From assembly GCA_937891765.1 (NCBI GenBank), contig CALAGQ010000124.1, positions 49,685 to 113,684 on the forward strand: a stretch of 64,000 nucleotides of DNA. The letters run 5' to 3'. The notes beneath the pieces are model-generated. The model was not told where the DNA came from and ran no database searches. It saw only the letters and a list, made by a program, of their open reading frames with translations. This document shows, one piece after another, positions 17,535 to 29,401 of the stretch; within the stretch, counting starts at the first letter, position 1; every line of letters starts with the position of its first letter. A program made the position numbers and the translations under genes. The stretch is from an uncultured Nitrospina sp. Lineage in GTDB: Bacteria; Nitrospinota; Nitrospinia; Nitrospinales; VA-1.

Positions 17535-20500
17535 GTGGATAGCCTGACATATTTCGATAAACCAAAAAACCCCATTATGTTTGATGCCCTCCGCGTGCGG
17601 ATTGCGTCCCCGGAGAAAATTCGCTCCTGGTCTTATGGAGAGGTTAAGAAACCGGAAACGATTAATTACCGGACTTTCAAGCCGGAAAGAGACGGGCTGT
17701 TCTGTGCCAAGATTTTCGGGCCGGTCAAGGATTGGGAGTGTACCTGTGGTAAATATAAAAGGATGAAGCATAAGGGTGTCATCTGTGAGAAGTGTGGCGT
17801 TGAAGTCATTCTCTCGAAGGTGCGCCGGGAACGTCTGGGGCATATTGAGCTGGCCACCCCGGTTGCCCATATCTGGTACTTCAAGGGTTTGCCCAGTCGC
17901 CTTGGGCATTTGCTGGATATCCCGCTGAAAGATCTTGAGCGCATTATTTATTTTGAAAACTATGTGGTGACCGATCCGGGTGACTCGGATATGGAAATCG
18001 GCCAGATTTTGACCGAAGAAGAGTATCGGGAAATGGAAATGGAATTCCCCGATACGTTCCGAGCCATGATCGGCGCTGAAGGCGTTGCGGAACTGCTCAG
18101 GCCGATGAATCTGGAAACTCTTTCGGTGGATCTGAAAGAGGAGATGATCACCACCAAGTCGGTGATGAACCGAAGAAAAGTTGCCAAGCGGCTGAAGATT
18201 GTTGAAGCGTTTCGTAAGTCAGGCAATAAGCCGGAATGGATGATCCTTCAGGTTATCCCGGTGATTCCGCCTGAATTGCGTCCTCTGGTTCCTCTGGATG
18301 GCGGTCGGTTTGCCACCTCTGACCTGAACGATCTTTATCGGCGCGTGATCAACCGGAATAACCGGTTGAAACGCTTGCAGGAATTGAAAGCACCGCAGAT
18401 CATTATCCGTAACGAAAAGAGAATGTTGCAGGAGGCCGTTTCAGCCCTGTTTGATAACGGGCGTAGAGGTCGTACCCTGCGCGGAACCAACAAGCGTCCC
18501 TTGAAATCTTTGAGCGACATGCTCAAAGGTAAGCAGGGCCGGTTCCGGCAAAACCTGCTGGGTAAGCGGGTGGATTATTCCGGCCGTTCCGTTATCGTTG
18601 TGGGTCCTCATTTAAAGTTTCACCAGTGTGGATTGCCAAAGAAAATGGCACTCGAGTTATTCAAGCCGTTCGTGTTCAACCGGCTGGAAGAAAAAGGTTA
18701 TGCGGCGACGATCAAGACCGCGAAAAAAATGGTCGAGCAGGAACGCGCCGAAGTCTGGGAAGTGTTGGAAGAGGTGGTGAAAGGCCATCCGATTCTGCTC
18801 AACAGGGCGCCAACACTGCATCGATTGGGTATTCAGGCGTTTGAGCCTTTGTTGATTGAAGGCAAGGCCATTCAGGTGCATCCGATGGTGTGTACCGCTT
18901 TCAACGCCGACTTTGATGGTGACCAGATGGCGGTTCATATTCCTCTTTCCATGGAAGCGAGAACCGAATGTAAGTTGTTGATAATGTCTTCCAACAATAT
19001 TTTGTCTCCTTCGAACGGAAAGCCTATCGCCGTTCCCACCCAGGACATTGTTTTGGGTTGTTATTACATGACCAAGATTCGTGGTAATGTTAAAGGGTCC
19101 GGTAAGGTTTTTTCAGGTCAGAAAGAAGTCGTCGCGGCCTACAATGCGGATGAACTGGATTTGCAGGCTCAGATTATGGTTCGCCTTGAAGGGGTGCTGG
19201 TTCAGACCACAACGGGACGGGTACTTCTTGGTGGAGTGCTTCCTGAGGGATTGCCGTTTGAATATGTGAATCGCCTGATGGATAAAAAATCCCTGTCAGA
19301 TCTTTTCTCTAAGTCTTTCCTTATGGTAGGGCGGGAAAAAACCGTGTCCCTGTTGGACGAAGTCAAGGAGCTGGGATTCAAATACGCCACCGAGGCGGGT
19401 CTCACTGTCTCCATTGACCAGATGCGCATTCCCAAAACCAAAGCTAATTTGGTGGAAAAAACCAATGAAGAGGTTCTTAAGGTTCATAAGCAATACCGGG
19501 ATGGACTCATCACCAATGGTGAAAGATATAACAAGGTTATTGATATCTGGGCGCATGTCACTGAAAAAGTATCCGAAGAAATGTTTAAAGAACTGGAAAC
19601 GGAAGATGAGTCCACCGTTATTGGAAAAACCAATAAGGATTTTAACTCGATCTTTATCATGGCGGACTCGGGAGCCCGGGGAAGTGCGCAACAGTTGCGG
19701 CAATTGGCTGGAATGCGCGGCCTGATGGCTAAGCCGTCGGGAGAAATCATCGAAACGCCGATCACCGCTAACTTCCGCGAAGGTCTTTCGGTTATTCAGT
19801 ATTTCATTTCTACGCATGGAGCTCGTAAGGGTCTGGCGGATACTGCGCTTAAGACGGCAAACTCAGGTTACCTCACCCGCCGATTGGTGGATGTGGCGCA
19901 GGATATGATTGTTCAGGAAGAAGACTGCGGAACCTTGAAGGGGATTGACGCAATATCTCTGGTGGAAGCCGGTGAAATCATCCAGCCTCTGGGAGAAAGA
20001 ATTCTCGGGCGGACGGTTCTTGAAGACGTGGTCGATCCTTTTACCGGGGAAGTTCTGGCTAAGGCAGACAGCTTGATCATCGAGGAAACCGTGCTGGAAA
20101 TTGAAAATGCCGGGATAGAAAAAATTAAAATGCGTTCTTGTCTGACCTGCGAATCCAAGCAGGGGGTTTGTATCAAATGTTACGGACGCAATATGGCTAC
20201 TCTGCAATGGGTGGAAGTGGGCGAGCCGGTGGGTGTTATCGCGGCACAGTCTATTGGTGAGCCGGGAACCCAGCTTACCATGAGAACTTTCCATATCGGC
20301 GGAACAGCCAGCCGCGTGGTTGAGCAAACTACTTTGAACACCAAGCGAGGCGGGTTGGTCAAGTATATGGGCCTTCGCACCCTCAAAAACCGAAACGGAG
20401 AAATCATTGTCATGAACCGCAACGCAAGTCTTGTGATTCAGGATGAAACCGGTCGTGAAAAAGAGAAGTTCTCGGTTGTGTATGGGGCCAAGCTTAAAGT

Positions 20501-21620
20501 TAATGATGGGCAGGAAGTGCAGGAAGGCCAGACTCTGGTTGAGTGGGATCCTTATACCAACGCCATCCTGACGGAAGTTTCCGGAACCATTGCTTTTGGT
20601 GATATAGCGGAAGGCATAACCATGAAAGAAGACTTCGATGAGATTACCGGTCTTTCGACCAAGGTTATCATCAGTCATCGTGACGAGAAAAAACAACCGC
20701 GGATTTCACTCAAGGATGAAAAGGGCACCACGATACGTCGCTATATTCTGCCTGCCGGCGCCAACATCAACGTCAGCGAAGGCGATGTGGTGAGTGCTGG
20801 CGACTTGATCGTAAAGATTCCCCGCGAATCGGCGAAAACCAAAGACATCACCGGTGGTTTGCCGCGTGTGGCCGAGCTTTTCGAAGCTCGCAAACCGCAT
20901 GAGCAGGCGACGATCACGGAAATTTCCGGCAAAGTGAAGTTTGGTGGATTCGTAAAAGGCATGCGCAAAGTCATCGTGGAGAGTGAAACCGGTGATGAGT
21001 GCGAATACCTGATTCCGCGCGGCAAACATATCAACGTCCACGAAGGTGATGAGGTGGTTGCCGGTGAACCGCTGATGGACGGCGCTTCCAATCCGCATGA
21101 TATTTTGCGGGTATTGGGAGAAGACGAATTGCAGAAATACCTGGTGAACGAAGTGCAAGAGGTTTACCGTCTCCAGGGCGTGCAAATTAATGATAAGCAT
21201 ATTGAAGTTATCGTCCGGCAAATGCTTCGGCATTTGGTCATAGAAGATTCCGGCGATACGGAATTTTTGGTTGGCGAGCAGGTGACGAAGAAAGTCTTCA
21301 ACTTGGCTAATCAGGAAGTCATCAAAAATAAGAAAAAACCGGCCAAAGGCGCTGCAGTGCTTCTGGGAATTACCAAGTCGTCGCTCAGCACGGAAAGCTT
21401 TATTTCGGCGGCATCTTTCCAGGAAACCACTCGTGTTCTCACAGAAGTGAGCGTGAGCGGCAAGGTGGATCATCTGGTCGGATTGAAAGAGAATGTGACT
21501 ATGGGAAGGTTGATTCCGGCAGGTACGGGATGCCGGGCGTATAGCGGAATTCGCATTGAAGAACCTGAAACTGAAGGGGCTGAACAGACGGAAGAACAGG
21601 CCCCGGTTGCGGCGGAATAA
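17535..21620 (+). CDS. rpoC: DNA-directed RNA polymerase subunit beta'
   Basis: The 1361-residue beta' subunit. An N-terminal zinc site (C-T-C-G-K-Y and C-E-K-C-G) is followed by the catalytic Mg-binding motif N-A-D-F-D-G-D-Q-M at about residues 457-465. Bridge-helix and trigger-loop regions follow ([16 protein letters not shown]). A second zinc site is C-L-T-C-E and C-I-K-C-Y. The GTG start has AGGAGA upstream. The tail is acidic. The str operon follows after a gap that carries a promoter. Confidence 0.98.
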   Translation: MDSLTYFDKPKNPIMFDALRVRIASPEKIRSWSYGEVKKPETINYRTFKPERDGLFCAKIFGPVKDWECTCGKYKRMKHKGVICEKCGVEVILSKVRRERLGHIELATPVAHIWYFKGLPSRLGHLLDIPLKDLERIIYFENYVVTDPGDSDMEIGQILTEEEYREMEMEFPDTFRAMIGAEGVAELLRPMNLETLSVDLKEEMITTKSVMNRRKVAKRLKIVEAFRKSGNKPEWMILQVIPVIPPELRPLVPLDGGRFATSDLNDLYRRVINRNNRLKRLQELKAPQIIIRNEKRMLQEAVSALFDNGRRGRTLRGTNKRPLKSLSDMLKGKQGRFRQNLLGKRVDYSGRSVIVVGPHLKFHQCGLPKKMALELFKPFVFNRLEEKGYAATIKTAKKMVEQERAEVWEVLEEVVKGHPILLNRAPTLHRLGIQAFEPLLIEGKAIQVHPMVCTAFNADFDGDQMAVHIPLSMEARTECKLLIMSSNNILSPSNGKPIAVPTQDIVLGCYYMTKIRGNVKGSGKVFSGQKEVVAAYNADELDLQAQIMVRLEGVLVQTTTGRVLLGGVLPEGLPFEYVNRLMDKKSLSDLFSKSFLMVGREKTVSLLDEVKELGFKYATEAGLTVSIDQMRIPKTKANLVEKTNEEVLKVHKQYRDGLITNGERYNKVIDIWAHVTEKVSEEMFKELETEDESTVIGKTNKDFNSIFIMADSGARGSAQQLRQLAGMRGLMAKPSGEIIETPITANFREGLSVIQYFISTHGARKGLADTALKTANSGYLTRRLVDVAQDMIVQEEDCGTLKGIDAISLVEAGEIIQPLGERILGRTVLEDVVDPFTGEVLAKADSLIIEETVLEIENAGIEKIKMRSCLTCESKQGVCIKCYGRNMATLQWVEVGEPVGVIAAQSIGEPGTQLTMRTFHIGGTASRVVEQTTLNTKRGGLVKYMGLRTLKNRNGEIIVMNRNASLVIQDETGREKEKFSVVYGAKLKVNDGQEVQEGQTLVEWDPYTNAILTEVSGTIAFGDIAEGITMKEDFDEITGLSTKVIISHRDEKKQPRISLKDEKGTTIRRYILPAGANINVSEGDVVSAGDLIVKIPRESAKTKDITGGLPRVAELFEARKPHEQATITEISGKVKFGGFVKGMRKVIVESETGDECEYLIPRGKHINVHEGDEVVAGEPLMDGASNPHDILRVLGEDELQKYLVNEVQEVYRLQGVQINDKHIEVIVRQMLRHLVIEDSGDTEFLVGEQVTKKVFNLANQEVIKNKKKPAKGAAVLLGITKSSLSTESFISAASFQETTRVLTEVSVSGKVDHLVGLKENVTMGRLIPAGTGCRAYSGIRIEEPETEGAEQTEEQAPVAAE

Positions 21621-21647
21621 AAAACCAAGAAAGCCCTTATTTTTCGC

Positions 21648-21675
21648 TTGACTAAGTTAGTTTCGGTGCTACAAT
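21648..21675 (+). promoter_or_regulatory. Promoter of the rpsL (str) operon
   Basis: TTGACT (21648-21653), a 16-bp spacer and TACAAT (21670-21675) lie in the rpoC-rpsL gap. A start near 21682 would give a leader of about 125 nt before rpsL. This is the clearest promoter inside the ribosomal block. Confidence 0.6.
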
Positions 21676-21808
21676 TAACCCTTTTTCACGCCTATATCTG
21701 CCTGATATAACCCTTTGTTTTTATTGACATCAATGGGTATTTTCGGTTTTATTTGGTAACCCGTTTGCGTGGATTTTGCGTGGATTGCCTTTTAGGGAGG
21801 TCTATTTT

Positions 21809-22183
21809 TTGCCTACGATTAATCAGTTAGTAAAATCCGGTCGGAAAACGCCGGTCGTTAAAAGTAATAGTCCGGCTTTAAAATCCTGTCCGCAAAAGCG
21901 GGGAGTTTGTGTCCGGGTTTACACGTCAACGCCTAAAAAGCCTAATTCGGCCCTTCGAAAAGTGGCCCGAGTAAGGCTGACAAACGGGATGGAAGTGACT
22001 ACTTATATTCCCGGCGTGGGTCATAATTTGCAAGAGCATTCCATCGTGATGATTCGCGGTGGCCGAATTAAGGATTTGCCTGGGGTTCGATATCATGTTG
22101 TCCGCGGGAGTCTGGATGCTCTTGGGGTGGCAAATCGGATGCAGAGTCGGTCCAAGTACGGCACAAAAAAACCTAAAAAATAA
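21809..22183 (+). CDS. rpsL: 30S ribosomal protein S12
   Basis: A 124-residue decoding-centre protein. The family N terminus P-T-I-N-Q-L-V begins right after a TTG at 21809, preceded by the SD AGGGAGG eight bases upstream. A longer reading from 21776 adds non-family residues. [10 protein letters not shown] holds the lysine at which streptomycin resistance arises; it is wild type here. [10 protein letters not shown] is also present. First gene of the rpsL-rpsG-fusA-tuf series. Confidence 0.96.
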   Translation: MPTINQLVKSGRKTPVVKSNSPALKSCPQKRGVCVRVYTSTPKKPNSALRKVARVRLTNGMEVTTYIPGVGHNLQEHSIVMIRGGRIKDLPGVRYHVVRGSLDALGVANRMQSRSKYGTKKPKK

Positions 22184-22198
22184 TATTCGATAACTATT

Positions 22199-22669
22199 AT
22201 GGCGAGAAGAAGAGAAGCTCAGAAAAGAAAGATCACTCCTGATCCGAAGTTTAACGATCTCCTAGTCGCCCGTTTCATCAATTGCATTTTGCGCAAGGGT
22301 GAGAAGGGGAAGGCGGAAAGCATTCTTTATACGGCGTTGGAAAGTGTTGCCGAGAAGAGCAAGGAAGAGCCTTTGCGGGTTTTTCGTAAAGCGGTGGAGA
22401 ATGCGGCGCCCATGTTGGAGGTTCGCTCTCGCAGGGTCGGTGGTGCTACGTATCAGGTGCCTGTTGAGGTGAAGGAAAGTCGCAGACAGGCTCTCAGTAT
22501 TCGGTGGATGATCCAGAATGCCAAGTCACGGGCCGGTAAATCGATGGCTGAAAAATTGACTGGCGAGATTCTGGATGCATTTGGAAATTCGGGTGGAGCG
22601 GTTAAGAAAAAAGAAGAAGTCCACAGGATGGCAGAGGCGAATAAGGCTTTTGCTCATTACCGTTGGTAA
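22199..22669 (+). CDS. rpsG: 30S ribosomal protein S7
   Basis: A 156-residue primary 16S rRNA-binding protein that nucleates the 30S head. M-A-R-R-R-E-A-Q-K-R opens the protein; V-R-S-R-R-V-G-G-A-T-Y-Q-V-P-V-E-V and a C-terminal H-R-M-A-E-A-N-K-A-F-A-H-Y-R-W are typical. It sits 15 bp after rpsL. In other bacteria S7 represses the str operon. Confidence 0.97.
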   Translation: MARRREAQKRKITPDPKFNDLLVARFINCILRKGEKGKAESILYTALESVAEKSKEEPLRVFRKAVENAAPMLEVRSRRVGGATYQVPVEVKESRRQALSIRWMIQNAKSRAGKSMAEKLTGEILDAFGNSGGAVKKKEEVHRMAEANKAFAHYRW

Positions 22670-22689
22670 TTGGAGATTATTTTTTCTAA

Positions 22690-24792
22690 ATGAGTAAGAA
22701 AACACAGCCTGAGAAGACCCGTAATATAGGAATCATCGCTCACATCGATGCCGGTAAAACGACAACGACTGAGCGCATTCTCTACTACACGGGCAAAAGC
22801 CATAAGATTGGAGAAGTGCATGATGGTAATGCCACGATGGACTGGATGGAGCAGGAGCAGGAGCGGGGGATCACGATCACCTCGGCCGCGACAACTTGTT
22901 TCTGGCTGGATCATCAGGTCAATATTATTGATACGCCCGGTCATGTGGATTTTACGGCTGAGGTGGAAAGGTCTTTGCGGGTTCTCGACGGAGCTGTAGG
23001 CGTGTTTGATGCTGTCAGTGGTGTGGAGCCTCAGTCTGAAACAGTTTGGCGTCAAGCCAGTAAGTACAATGTTCCTAGAATTTGTTTTGTCAATAAGATG
23101 GATCGAGCAGGAGCGAATTTCCTCGGTTGTGTTCAGCAGATGGTCGACAAATTGAACGCCAGCCCTGTTATTGTTCAGCTTCCTCTGGGGGTAGAGGCGA
23201 GTTTTCTGGGTGTGATTGACCTGATTAACATGAAGGCTAATGTGTACTCGGAAGCCAAGGACAAGGGTGAAACCTATGATGTGGTGGATATCCCGGCGGA
23301 GTATCAGGATGAGGCAGAGGAGTACAGGGAAAAGTTGATTGAATCGGCTTCGGATGTGGATGACGCGATTATGGAAAAATTTCTCGCTGGCGAGGAGGTG
23401 TCGCGAGAAGAGATTATCGCGGCCTTGAGAAAAGGAACTCTGGAGAACAAGATCACTCCGATTTTATGTGGCGCCGCGTTCAAGAACAAGGGTGTGCAGC
23501 AGCTTCTGGACGCCGTCATTCTTTACCTCCCTTCCCCGCAGGAGCTCAAAGTTATCACAGGCACCAACCCCAACACTCAGAAAGAAGAAACCCGCAAGCT
23601 GGATTCCACGGATCCGGTTTCGGCGCTGGCTTTTAAAATCATGACCGATCCTTTTGTCGGCCAGTTGGCGTTTGTGCGTGTTTATTCTGGCCAGTTGACC
23701 AGCGGTTCTTATATTTATAATTCGACGAAGAATGAAAGAGAGCGTGTGGGCCGGATATTGAGGATGCACGCAAACAAGCGAGAAGAAGTTGATTTTGTGC
23801 GGGCGGGCGATATCGCCGCAGTGGTCGGGCTGAAGAAGACTTATACCGGGGATACGCTTTGCGATCAGGATAATCCGATTATTCTTGAAGCGATCTCGTT
23901 TCCTGAGCCGGTTATTTCTGTCGCCATTGAACCCAGAACCAAGGCTGAGCAGGACAAACTCTCTGATTGTCTCGTTAAGCTTCTTCAGGAAGATCCTACG
24001 TTTAAGGTCCGTGTTGATCCGGAAACTAATCAGACTGTTATGTCGGGAATGGGTGAGTTGCATCTTGAGATTTTGGTTGACCGGATGCGTCGCGAATTCT
24101 CTCTGGATGTGGATGTGTCCAAACCTCAGGTGGCCTACAAGGAAACCATTACCAAGGCTGTCGAGCACGAAAACAAATATGTCAAGCAAAGTGGCGGTCG
24201 TGGTCAGTATGGTCATGTCGTTATAAGGGTCGAGCCGAGAGAAGCTGGGGCGGGTTTTGAGTTCGTCAATAAGGTTACTGGCGGTGCGATTCCGCGTGAG
24301 TTTATTCCTGCTGTTCAGAAGGGTGTTGTGGAGGCGATGAGCCGGGGCATTATGTGCGGGTATCCTACGGTGGATGTTTCGGTAACGTTGCTGGATGGAT
24401 CGTATCATGATGTCGATTCTTCTGAGATGGCATTCAAGATTTGTGCTTCCATGGCTTTTCAGGAAGCTTGTAAAAAAGGATCTCCTCAATTGCTGGAACC
24501 GGTTATGAATGTGGAGGTCGTTACGCCTGAAGAATTTATGGGCGATGTCATCGGCAAGCTGAATTCTAAGCGCGGCAAGATCAAAGATCTTGCAGATCGT
24601 GCCGGTGCTAAAGTGATTCAGGCGGAAGTTCCTCTCTCTGGGATGTTTGGGTACTCTACCGATCTTCGGTCGGCAACTCAGGGGCGTGCGAATTACTCGA
24701 TGGAGTTTGCCAAGTATGATGGTGTTCCCGCCGCGATTGCCGAGGAGCTGATAGCCAAGGCAACTGGGTCTAAAGAGAAATTAGCGGTCTAA
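22690..24792 (+). CDS. fusA: Elongation factor G
   Basis: A 700-residue translocation GTPase. The G1 motif is A-H-I-D-A-G-K-T near residue 20; R-G-I-T-I-T-S-A-A is the switch I region, D-T-P-G-H-V-D-F the G3 motif and N-K-M-D-R the G4 motif. Domains III-V follow with the usual G-G-R-G-Q-Y-G-H-V and S-M-E-F-A-K-Y-D endings. Full length, in the classic place between rpsG and tuf. Confidence 0.97.
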   Translation: MSKKTQPEKTRNIGIIAHIDAGKTTTTERILYYTGKSHKIGEVHDGNATMDWMEQEQERGITITSAATTCFWLDHQVNIIDTPGHVDFTAEVERSLRVLDGAVGVFDAVSGVEPQSETVWRQASKYNVPRICFVNKMDRAGANFLGCVQQMVDKLNASPVIVQLPLGVEASFLGVIDLINMKANVYSEAKDKGETYDVVDIPAEYQDEAEEYREKLIESASDVDDAIMEKFLAGEEVSREEIIAALRKGTLENKITPILCGAAFKNKGVQQLLDAVILYLPSPQELKVITGTNPNTQKEETRKLDSTDPVSALAFKIMTDPFVGQLAFVRVYSGQLTSGSYIYNSTKNERERVGRILRMHANKREEVDFVRAGDIAAVVGLKKTYTGDTLCDQDNPIILEAISFPEPVISVAIEPRTKAEQDKLSDCLVKLLQEDPTFKVRVDPETNQTVMSGMGELHLEILVDRMRREFSLDVDVSKPQVAYKETITKAVEHENKYVKQSGGRGQYGHVVIRVEPREAGAGFEFVNKVTGGAIPREFIPAVQKGVVEAMSRGIMCGYPTVDVSVTLLDGSYHDVDSSEMAFKICASMAFQEACKKGSPQLLEPVMNVEVVTPEEFMGDVIGKLNSKRGKIKDLADRAGAKVIQAEVPLSGMFGYSTDLRSATQGRANYSMEFAKYDGVPAAIAEELIAKATGSKEKLAV

Positions 24793-24829
24793 TAAAAATT
24801 ATTTGAAAATACTATTGGAGTGAATCAGC

Positions 24830-26020
24830 ATGGCTAAAGAAAAATTTGTTCGAGATAAGCCGCACATAAACGTTGGAACCATTGGTCACGTTGACCATGG
24901 GAAAACGACTCTTACGGCGTCGATCACGGAAGTTCTGAGTAAGAAGGGGTTAGCAGAAAAAATCGCCTTTGATCAGATTGATAAGGCTCCGGAGGAAAAG
25001 GAGCGTGGGATTACCATCGCGATTGCTCACGTTGAATACAATACCGTGAACCGGCATTACGCGCATGTTGACTGCCCGGGTCATGCTGACTATGTTAAGA
25101 ATATGATCACCGGTGCGGCGCAGATGGATGGAGGGATTCTGGTGATCTCTGCCAACGACGGCCCGATGCCACAGACTCGTGAGCATATTCTATTGGCCCG
25201 TCAGGTTGGTGTGCCTAAGCTCTGCGTATTCATGAATAAGTGTGACATGGTTGATGACCCTGAATTGCTCGACCTGGTTGAGATGGAAGTGCGCGAATTG
25301 TTGAGCAAGTATGATTTCCCTGGAGACGATGTTCCTGTCATCCGCGGAAGTGCTCTGCAGGCTTTGGAGAATCCGGAAGATGAAGAAAAGACCAAGTGTA
25401 TCTGGGAATTGATGGAAGCTCTTGATACTTACTTCCCGGTTCCGGATCGTCCTGTCGACAAGCCTTTCCTGATGCCGATTGAAGATATCTTCAGTATTTC
25501 CGGGCGTGGAACCGTTGCGACCGGGCGTATTGAGACGGGAATCATCAAGGTTGGTGAAGAAATTGAGATAGTAGGGTTTAAAGATACAATGAAGACCACG
25601 TGTACCGGTGTTGAGATGTTCCGCAAGCTTCTTGATGAGGGGCGTGCCGGTGAAAATGTGGGGATTCTGCTTCGTGGAACCAAGCGTGATGAAATCGAGC
25701 GCGGTCAGGTTCTGGCTAAGCCCGGGTCCATCACGCCGCATACTAAATTCAAGGCGGAAGTTTATATTCTGACTAAAGAGGAGGGTGGAAGGCATACTCC
25801 GTTCTTCAATGGTTACCGTCCGCAGTTTTATTTCCGAACCACCGATGTTACCGGTGTTGCGACTTTGCCAGCAGGTGTTGAAATGGTAATGCCCGGAGAC
25901 AATGTTGCGATGGAGATAACACTTATTACGCCTGTAGCGATGGATAAAGGTCTTAAATTTGCTATCCGCGAAGGTGGTCGTACGGTGGGAGCCGGAGTTG
26001 TCGGTGAGATCGTCGAATAA
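24830..26020 (+). CDS. tuf: Elongation factor Tu
   Basis: A 396-residue GTPase that delivers aminoacyl-tRNA to the ribosome. G-H-V-D-H-G-K-T at residues 19-26, R-G-I-T-I-A-I-A-H in switch I, D-C-P-G-H-A-D-Y and N-K-C-D-M are all intact. Domain III ends in the usual [12 protein letters not shown]. The stop overlaps the rpsJ ATG. No second tuf follows the tRNA cluster at 9.6 kb, where E. coli has tufB. Confidence 0.97.
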   Translation: MAKEKFVRDKPHINVGTIGHVDHGKTTLTASITEVLSKKGLAEKIAFDQIDKAPEEKERGITIAIAHVEYNTVNRHYAHVDCPGHADYVKNMITGAAQMDGGILVISANDGPMPQTREHILLARQVGVPKLCVFMNKCDMVDDPELLDLVEMEVRELLSKYDFPGDDVPVIRGSALQALENPEDEEKTKCIWELMEALDTYFPVPDRPVDKPFLMPIEDIFSISGRGTVATGRIETGIIKVGEEIEIVGFKDTMKTTCTGVEMFRKLLDEGRAGENVGILLRGTKRDEIERGQVLAKPGSITPHTKFKAEVYILTKEEGGRHTPFFNGYRPQFYFRTTDVTGVATLPAGVEMVMPGDNVAMEITLITPVAMDKGLKFAIREGGRTVGAGVVGEIVE

Positions 26021-26328
26021 TGAGTGACCAAAAAATAAAAATCAGGCTCAAGGCTTACGACCATAAATTATTGGATTGGTCGGTAGGGGAAATTGTGGAA
26101 ACCACTCGGCGCACAGGTGCTAAGGTGGTCGGTCCTATTCCCTTGCCCACAATGAAGAACAAGTGGACTGTTTTGCGTTCCCCTCATGTGGATAAGAAAT
26201 CTCGTGAGCAATTTGAGATTCGAACGCATAAGAGGATTCTTGAAATCCTTGAACCCACTCCCCAGACGGTAGACGCGCTGATGAAGCTGGATCTGTCGGG
26301 CGGCGTGGATATCGAGATCAAGCTTTAA
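26020..26328 (+). CDS. rpsJ: 30S ribosomal protein S10
   Basis: A 102-residue S10 (NusE), a 30S head protein that also binds NusB in antitermination. K-I-R-L-K-A-Y-D-H opens it; [16 protein letters not shown] and H-K-R-I-L-E-I are typical. The ATG overlaps the tuf stop (TAATGA), so the S10 cluster is directly joined to the str cluster. Confidence 0.96.
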   Translation: MSDQKIKIRLKAYDHKLLDWSVGEIVETTRRTGAKVVGPIPLPTMKNKWTVLRSPHVDKKSREQFEIRTHKRILEILEPTPQTVDALMKLDLSGGVDIEIKL

Positions 26329-26340
26329 CATAGAGAAAAT

Positions 26341-26961
26341 ATGAGTGTTTTAATTGGAAAAAAAATTGGCATGACCGAGGTGTTCTCGGATAAGGGAGAT
26401 TGTGTTCCTGTCACCGTGATTCACGTAGAGCGTTGTGTGCCGGTTTTGAAACGGACTGAAAAAAAAGACGGATACCAGGCTCTTATGCTGGCATATGGAA
26501 CCCGCAAGGCGAAACATACTAATAAGCCTTTGCAGGGATTTTATGACAAGCTTAAGGTGGAACCCGCAAGAATTCTCCAGGAGTTCAGGGGTCAGGATGT
26601 GGATGACGAGGCCATGGGCAAACCGCTTAGTGTGGATGTTTTCAGCGAGGGCGATAAGGTTTCAGTAGTGGGTGTCTCCAAGGGTAAAGGGTTTGCCGGG
26701 GTTTTCAGGCGATTCAATTATGGCGGCGCGCCAGCTTCTCATGGTCATCATGAAAGTTATCGCGGAACCGGTTCGATCGGTATGCATACGTATCCGGGGC
26801 GAGTTTTCAAGGGCACCGGTATGCCGGGTCGAATGGGCGGTGATACGGTCCGCGTGAGAAATCTGAAGGTGATCCGGGTGGATGTGGAAAATAATGTACT
26901 GTTGGTCAAGGGGGCGATCCCCGGAGCCAATGGCGGAATCGTCAATATAGTTAAATCTTAA
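26341..26961 (+). CDS. rplC: 50S ribosomal protein L3
   Basis: A 206-residue early-assembly protein whose loop reaches the peptidyl transferase centre. I-G-K-K-I-G-M-T-E-V-F, then S-H-G-H-H-E-S-Y-R-G-T-G-S-I-G and G-R-V-F-K-G-T-G-M-P-G-R-M-G are family hallmarks. It starts 12 bp after rpsJ. Confidence 0.96.
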   Translation: MSVLIGKKIGMTEVFSDKGDCVPVTVIHVERCVPVLKRTEKKDGYQALMLAYGTRKAKHTNKPLQGFYDKLKVEPARILQEFRGQDVDDEAMGKPLSVDVFSEGDKVSVVGVSKGKGFAGVFRRFNYGGAPASHGHHESYRGTGSIGMHTYPGRVFKGTGMPGRMGGDTVRVRNLKVIRVDVENNVLLVKGAIPGANGGIVNIVKS

Positions 26962-26978
26962 GAAACGAGTTTTTGGTC

Positions 26979-27605
26979 ATGCCAGCAATAGATATTGTAG
27001 ATAGTAATAATAAGAAAGTTGGAACGGTAGAGGCTCCCGAGAGCATTTTTGAGGTTCGGGTTCGCGAAGAGCTGGTGCAAAGGTATGTGACCATGCAATT
27101 GGCAGCCCGTCGTGGTGGAAACGCGGCGACCAAGCAGAACAAGGGAGAGTTGCATGGCAGCAATGCCAAACCCTGGAGGCAGAAGGGGACAGGCCGTGCC
27201 CGTGCAGGGAACACTCGATCGCCGCTCTGGCGTGGGGGTATGACGGTTTTTGGGCCCAGCCCGAGAAGTTATGCGTTCCAGCTTTCCAAAAAGTCTAAAA
27301 AACTCGCGATCAAATCGGTTTTGACAGACAGGCTTAAGGGGCAGAGCTTTACAGTGGTTGATTCGCTGAATCTTGCGAATCCCAAAACCAAAGACGCGGT
27401 GGCCTTGCTGGCCAGTCTGAGTCTTCCTGAAAAAACGCTATTTCTCATTTCGGAGGCAAATACCAATCTGCAGTTGGCGGTTCGTAACTTGCCCCGGGTG
27501 GATGTGCTTCTGGTTGACGGGCTTAATGTTTTTGATCTGTTGGCCCATGATCGGATTGTTTGTACTCCCGAAGCGCTTAAAAAGATTGAGGAGCGGTTGA
27601 ACTAA
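26979..27605 (+). CDS. rplD: 50S ribosomal protein L4
   Basis: A 208-residue L4 whose extended loop lines the exit tunnel. R-G-G-N-A-A-T-K-Q-N-K-G-E and P-W-R-Q-K-G-T-G-R-A-R are the loop signatures. The family start is ATG 26979; an in-frame TTG two codons earlier is not needed. In E. coli L4 represses the S10 operon; no matching leader could be verified here. Confidence 0.95.
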   Translation: MPAIDIVDSNNKKVGTVEAPESIFEVRVREELVQRYVTMQLAARRGGNAATKQNKGELHGSNAKPWRQKGTGRARAGNTRSPLWRGGMTVFGPSPRSYAFQLSKKSKKLAIKSVLTDRLKGQSFTVVDSLNLANPKTKDAVALLASLSLPEKTLFLISEANTNLQLAVRNLPRVDVLLVDGLNVFDLLAHDRIVCTPEALKKIEERLN

Positions 27606-27893
27606 ATGGATATGTATCGAATTATAGAGAAACCACTGGTTACGGAAAAGGGCACCGGTATGCTTGCCGATGGAAATTGGGTGGTGTTTCGTGTTCACCC
27701 CGAGGCCAATAAAATCCAGATTCGAGAAGCAGTGCAGAAAATTTTTGATGTAAAAGTCCTTCACGTTAATACCCAGGTTGTGGGGGGTAAGCGTAAGCGG
27801 TTTGGTAAGTCCATGGGCCAGTCGAAAACTTGGAAAAAGGCTATGGTTCAGTTGAAAGAAGGCGAGAAGATTGAAATTTTTGAGGGAGTGTAA
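27606..27893 (+). CDS. rplW: 50S ribosomal protein L23
   Basis: A 95-residue protein at the exit-tunnel mouth, docking site for trigger factor and SRP. I-I-E-K-P-L-V-T-E-K-G and N-T-Q-V-V-G-G-K-R-K-R-F-G are typical. The ATG follows the rplD stop without a gap. Confidence 0.94.
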   Translation: MDMYRIIEKPLVTEKGTGMLADGNWVVFRVHPEANKIQIREAVQKIFDVKVLHVNTQVVGGKRKRFGKSMGQSKTWKKAMVQLKEGEKIEIFEGV

Positions 27894-27899
27894 GTAGTA

Positions 27900-28730
27900 A
27901 TGTCTATCAGGAAGTTAAAACCCAGATCACCAGGCGTCAGGCACCAGACTATTTCCGGTTTCGATGAGGTCACCAAATCGACTCCTGAAAAGAGCCTTCT
28001 CGTTGCCATTGCAAGAAAAGGCGGACGCAATAATCACGGCCGTATCACTGCCAAGCGGCGAGGTGGCGGGCATAGAAAGCAATATCGGATTATTGATTTT
28101 AAGCGGCAGAAGGATGGCATCCCGGCGAAAGTCGTGGGCGTTGAATACGATCCTAACCGTAGCGCGCGCATTGCCCTTCTGTCTTATTCGGATGGCGAGA
28201 AGCGTTATATCATTTCTCCTGCCAAGTTGAATGTGGGGGATGTGTTGATGTCGGGTGAGAATGCTGATATCCGCATCGGTAATTGTCTTCCTCTGAAAGA
28301 TATTCCCGAAGGTACCCTGATTCATAATGTAGAGATGCGTCCCGGCAAAGGAGCGCAGATTGCCCGCAGTGCTGGCAGCGGTGTTCAGTTGATGGCTAAA
28401 GAGGGCGAGTACGTAAACCTCAAGCTTAAGTCGGGGGAAGTTCGGTTGATTCACAAAAACTGCCGGGCAACGATTGGCACAGTGGGTAATGCCGATCATG
28501 AAAATATTTCCATTGGTAAGGCTGGGCGTGTGAGATGGATGGGGCGTCGGCCTCGTGTTCGCGCGGTGGCGATGAATCCGGTGGATCATCCTATGGGTGG
28601 TGGTGAGGGTCGTTCTTCAGGCGGTCGGCATCCTTGTAGTCCATGGGGACAGAGTGCTAAGGGATTGAAGACGCGTAACGTTAAAAAATTATCGAATAAA
28701 TTTATTCTCAGTCGTAAAAAGAGAAAATAA
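27900..28730 (+). CDS. rplB: 50S ribosomal protein L2
   Basis: A 276-residue core protein needed for subunit joining and the peptidyl transferase centre. [11 protein letters not shown] and the C-terminal [13 protein letters not shown], which includes the conserved histidine, are present. Length is normal. Confidence 0.97.
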   Translation: MSIRKLKPRSPGVRHQTISGFDEVTKSTPEKSLLVAIARKGGRNNHGRITAKRRGGGHRKQYRIIDFKRQKDGIPAKVVGVEYDPNRSARIALLSYSDGEKRYIISPAKLNVGDVLMSGENADIRIGNCLPLKDIPEGTLIHNVEMRPGKGAQIARSAGSGVQLMAKEGEYVNLKLKSGEVRLIHKNCRATIGTVGNADHENISIGKAGRVRWMGRRPRVRAVAMNPVDHPMGGGEGRSSGGRHPCSPWGQSAKGLKTRNVKKLSNKFILSRKKRK

Positions 28731-28755
28731 ACTGTTTGTAAACTGAGGTTTTGGA

Positions 28756-29037
28756 ATGGCTCGATCGTTAAAAAAAGGCCCGTTTGTCGATTCGCATCTG
28801 CAGGATAAAATCGATGAGATGAACCGGAAGAATGACAAGAAGGTGTTCAAGACGTGGTCGCGTCGGTCCACCATCACTCCGGACTTTGTCGGACATACCT
28901 TGTCGGTACATAATGGTAAAAAATTCTTTCCCGTTTTTGTGACGGAAAATATGGTCGGCCATAAGTTAGGTGAATTTTCGCCCACGCGCACATTCAGGTC
29001 GCACGGCGGTAAAACCAAAAAAGCAGTGACTAAGTAA
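28756..29037 (+). CDS. rpsS: 30S ribosomal protein S19
   Basis: A 93-residue 30S head protein that contacts S13. [12 protein letters not shown] and [13 protein letters not shown] are diagnostic. It lies 25 bp after rplB. Confidence 0.96.
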   Translation: MARSLKKGPFVDSHLQDKIDEMNRKNDKKVFKTWSRRSTITPDFVGHTLSVHNGKKFFPVFVTENMVGHKLGEFSPTRTFRSHGGKTKKAVTK

Positions 29038-29047
29038 TAGGGGCATC

Positions 29048-29389
29048 ATGGAAGTTAGAGCTTCACTCAGACATACGAGAACGACACCGCAGAAGGCGCG
29101 GTTGGTGGCCAATTTGATTCGCGGCAAAAACGTGAACGAGGCCATCAATATTTTGGCATTTACCCGCAAGCGGGTAGCAGAAAAGTTTCAAAAGCTGCTG
29201 AAGTCTGCGATCGCCAATGCAGAAGAGAACCATAAGGTTCTTGATGTAGACGATCTGGTGATTAAAAACGTTCAGGTCGATGAAGGTGCGACTTGGAAGA
29301 GGAATATGCCGAGAGCGCGAGGATCAGCTACTACGATTCAAAAGAAGACCAGTCATATCACTTTGATACTGGAAGAAAAAGAATCTTAA
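29048..29389 (+). CDS. rplV: 50S ribosomal protein L22
   Basis: A 113-residue protein whose beta hairpin lines the exit tunnel near the macrolide site. T-P-Q-K-A-R-L-V-A-N-L-I-R-G and the hairpin W-K-R-N-M-P-R-A-R-G-S-A match the family. Confidence 0.95.
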   Translation: MEVRASLRHTRTTPQKARLVANLIRGKNVNEAINILAFTRKRVAEKFQKLLKSAIANAEENHKVLDVDDLVIKNVQVDEGATWKRNMPRARGSATTIQKKTSHITLILEEKES

Positions 29390-29401
29390 GGAGATAAAAG
29401 C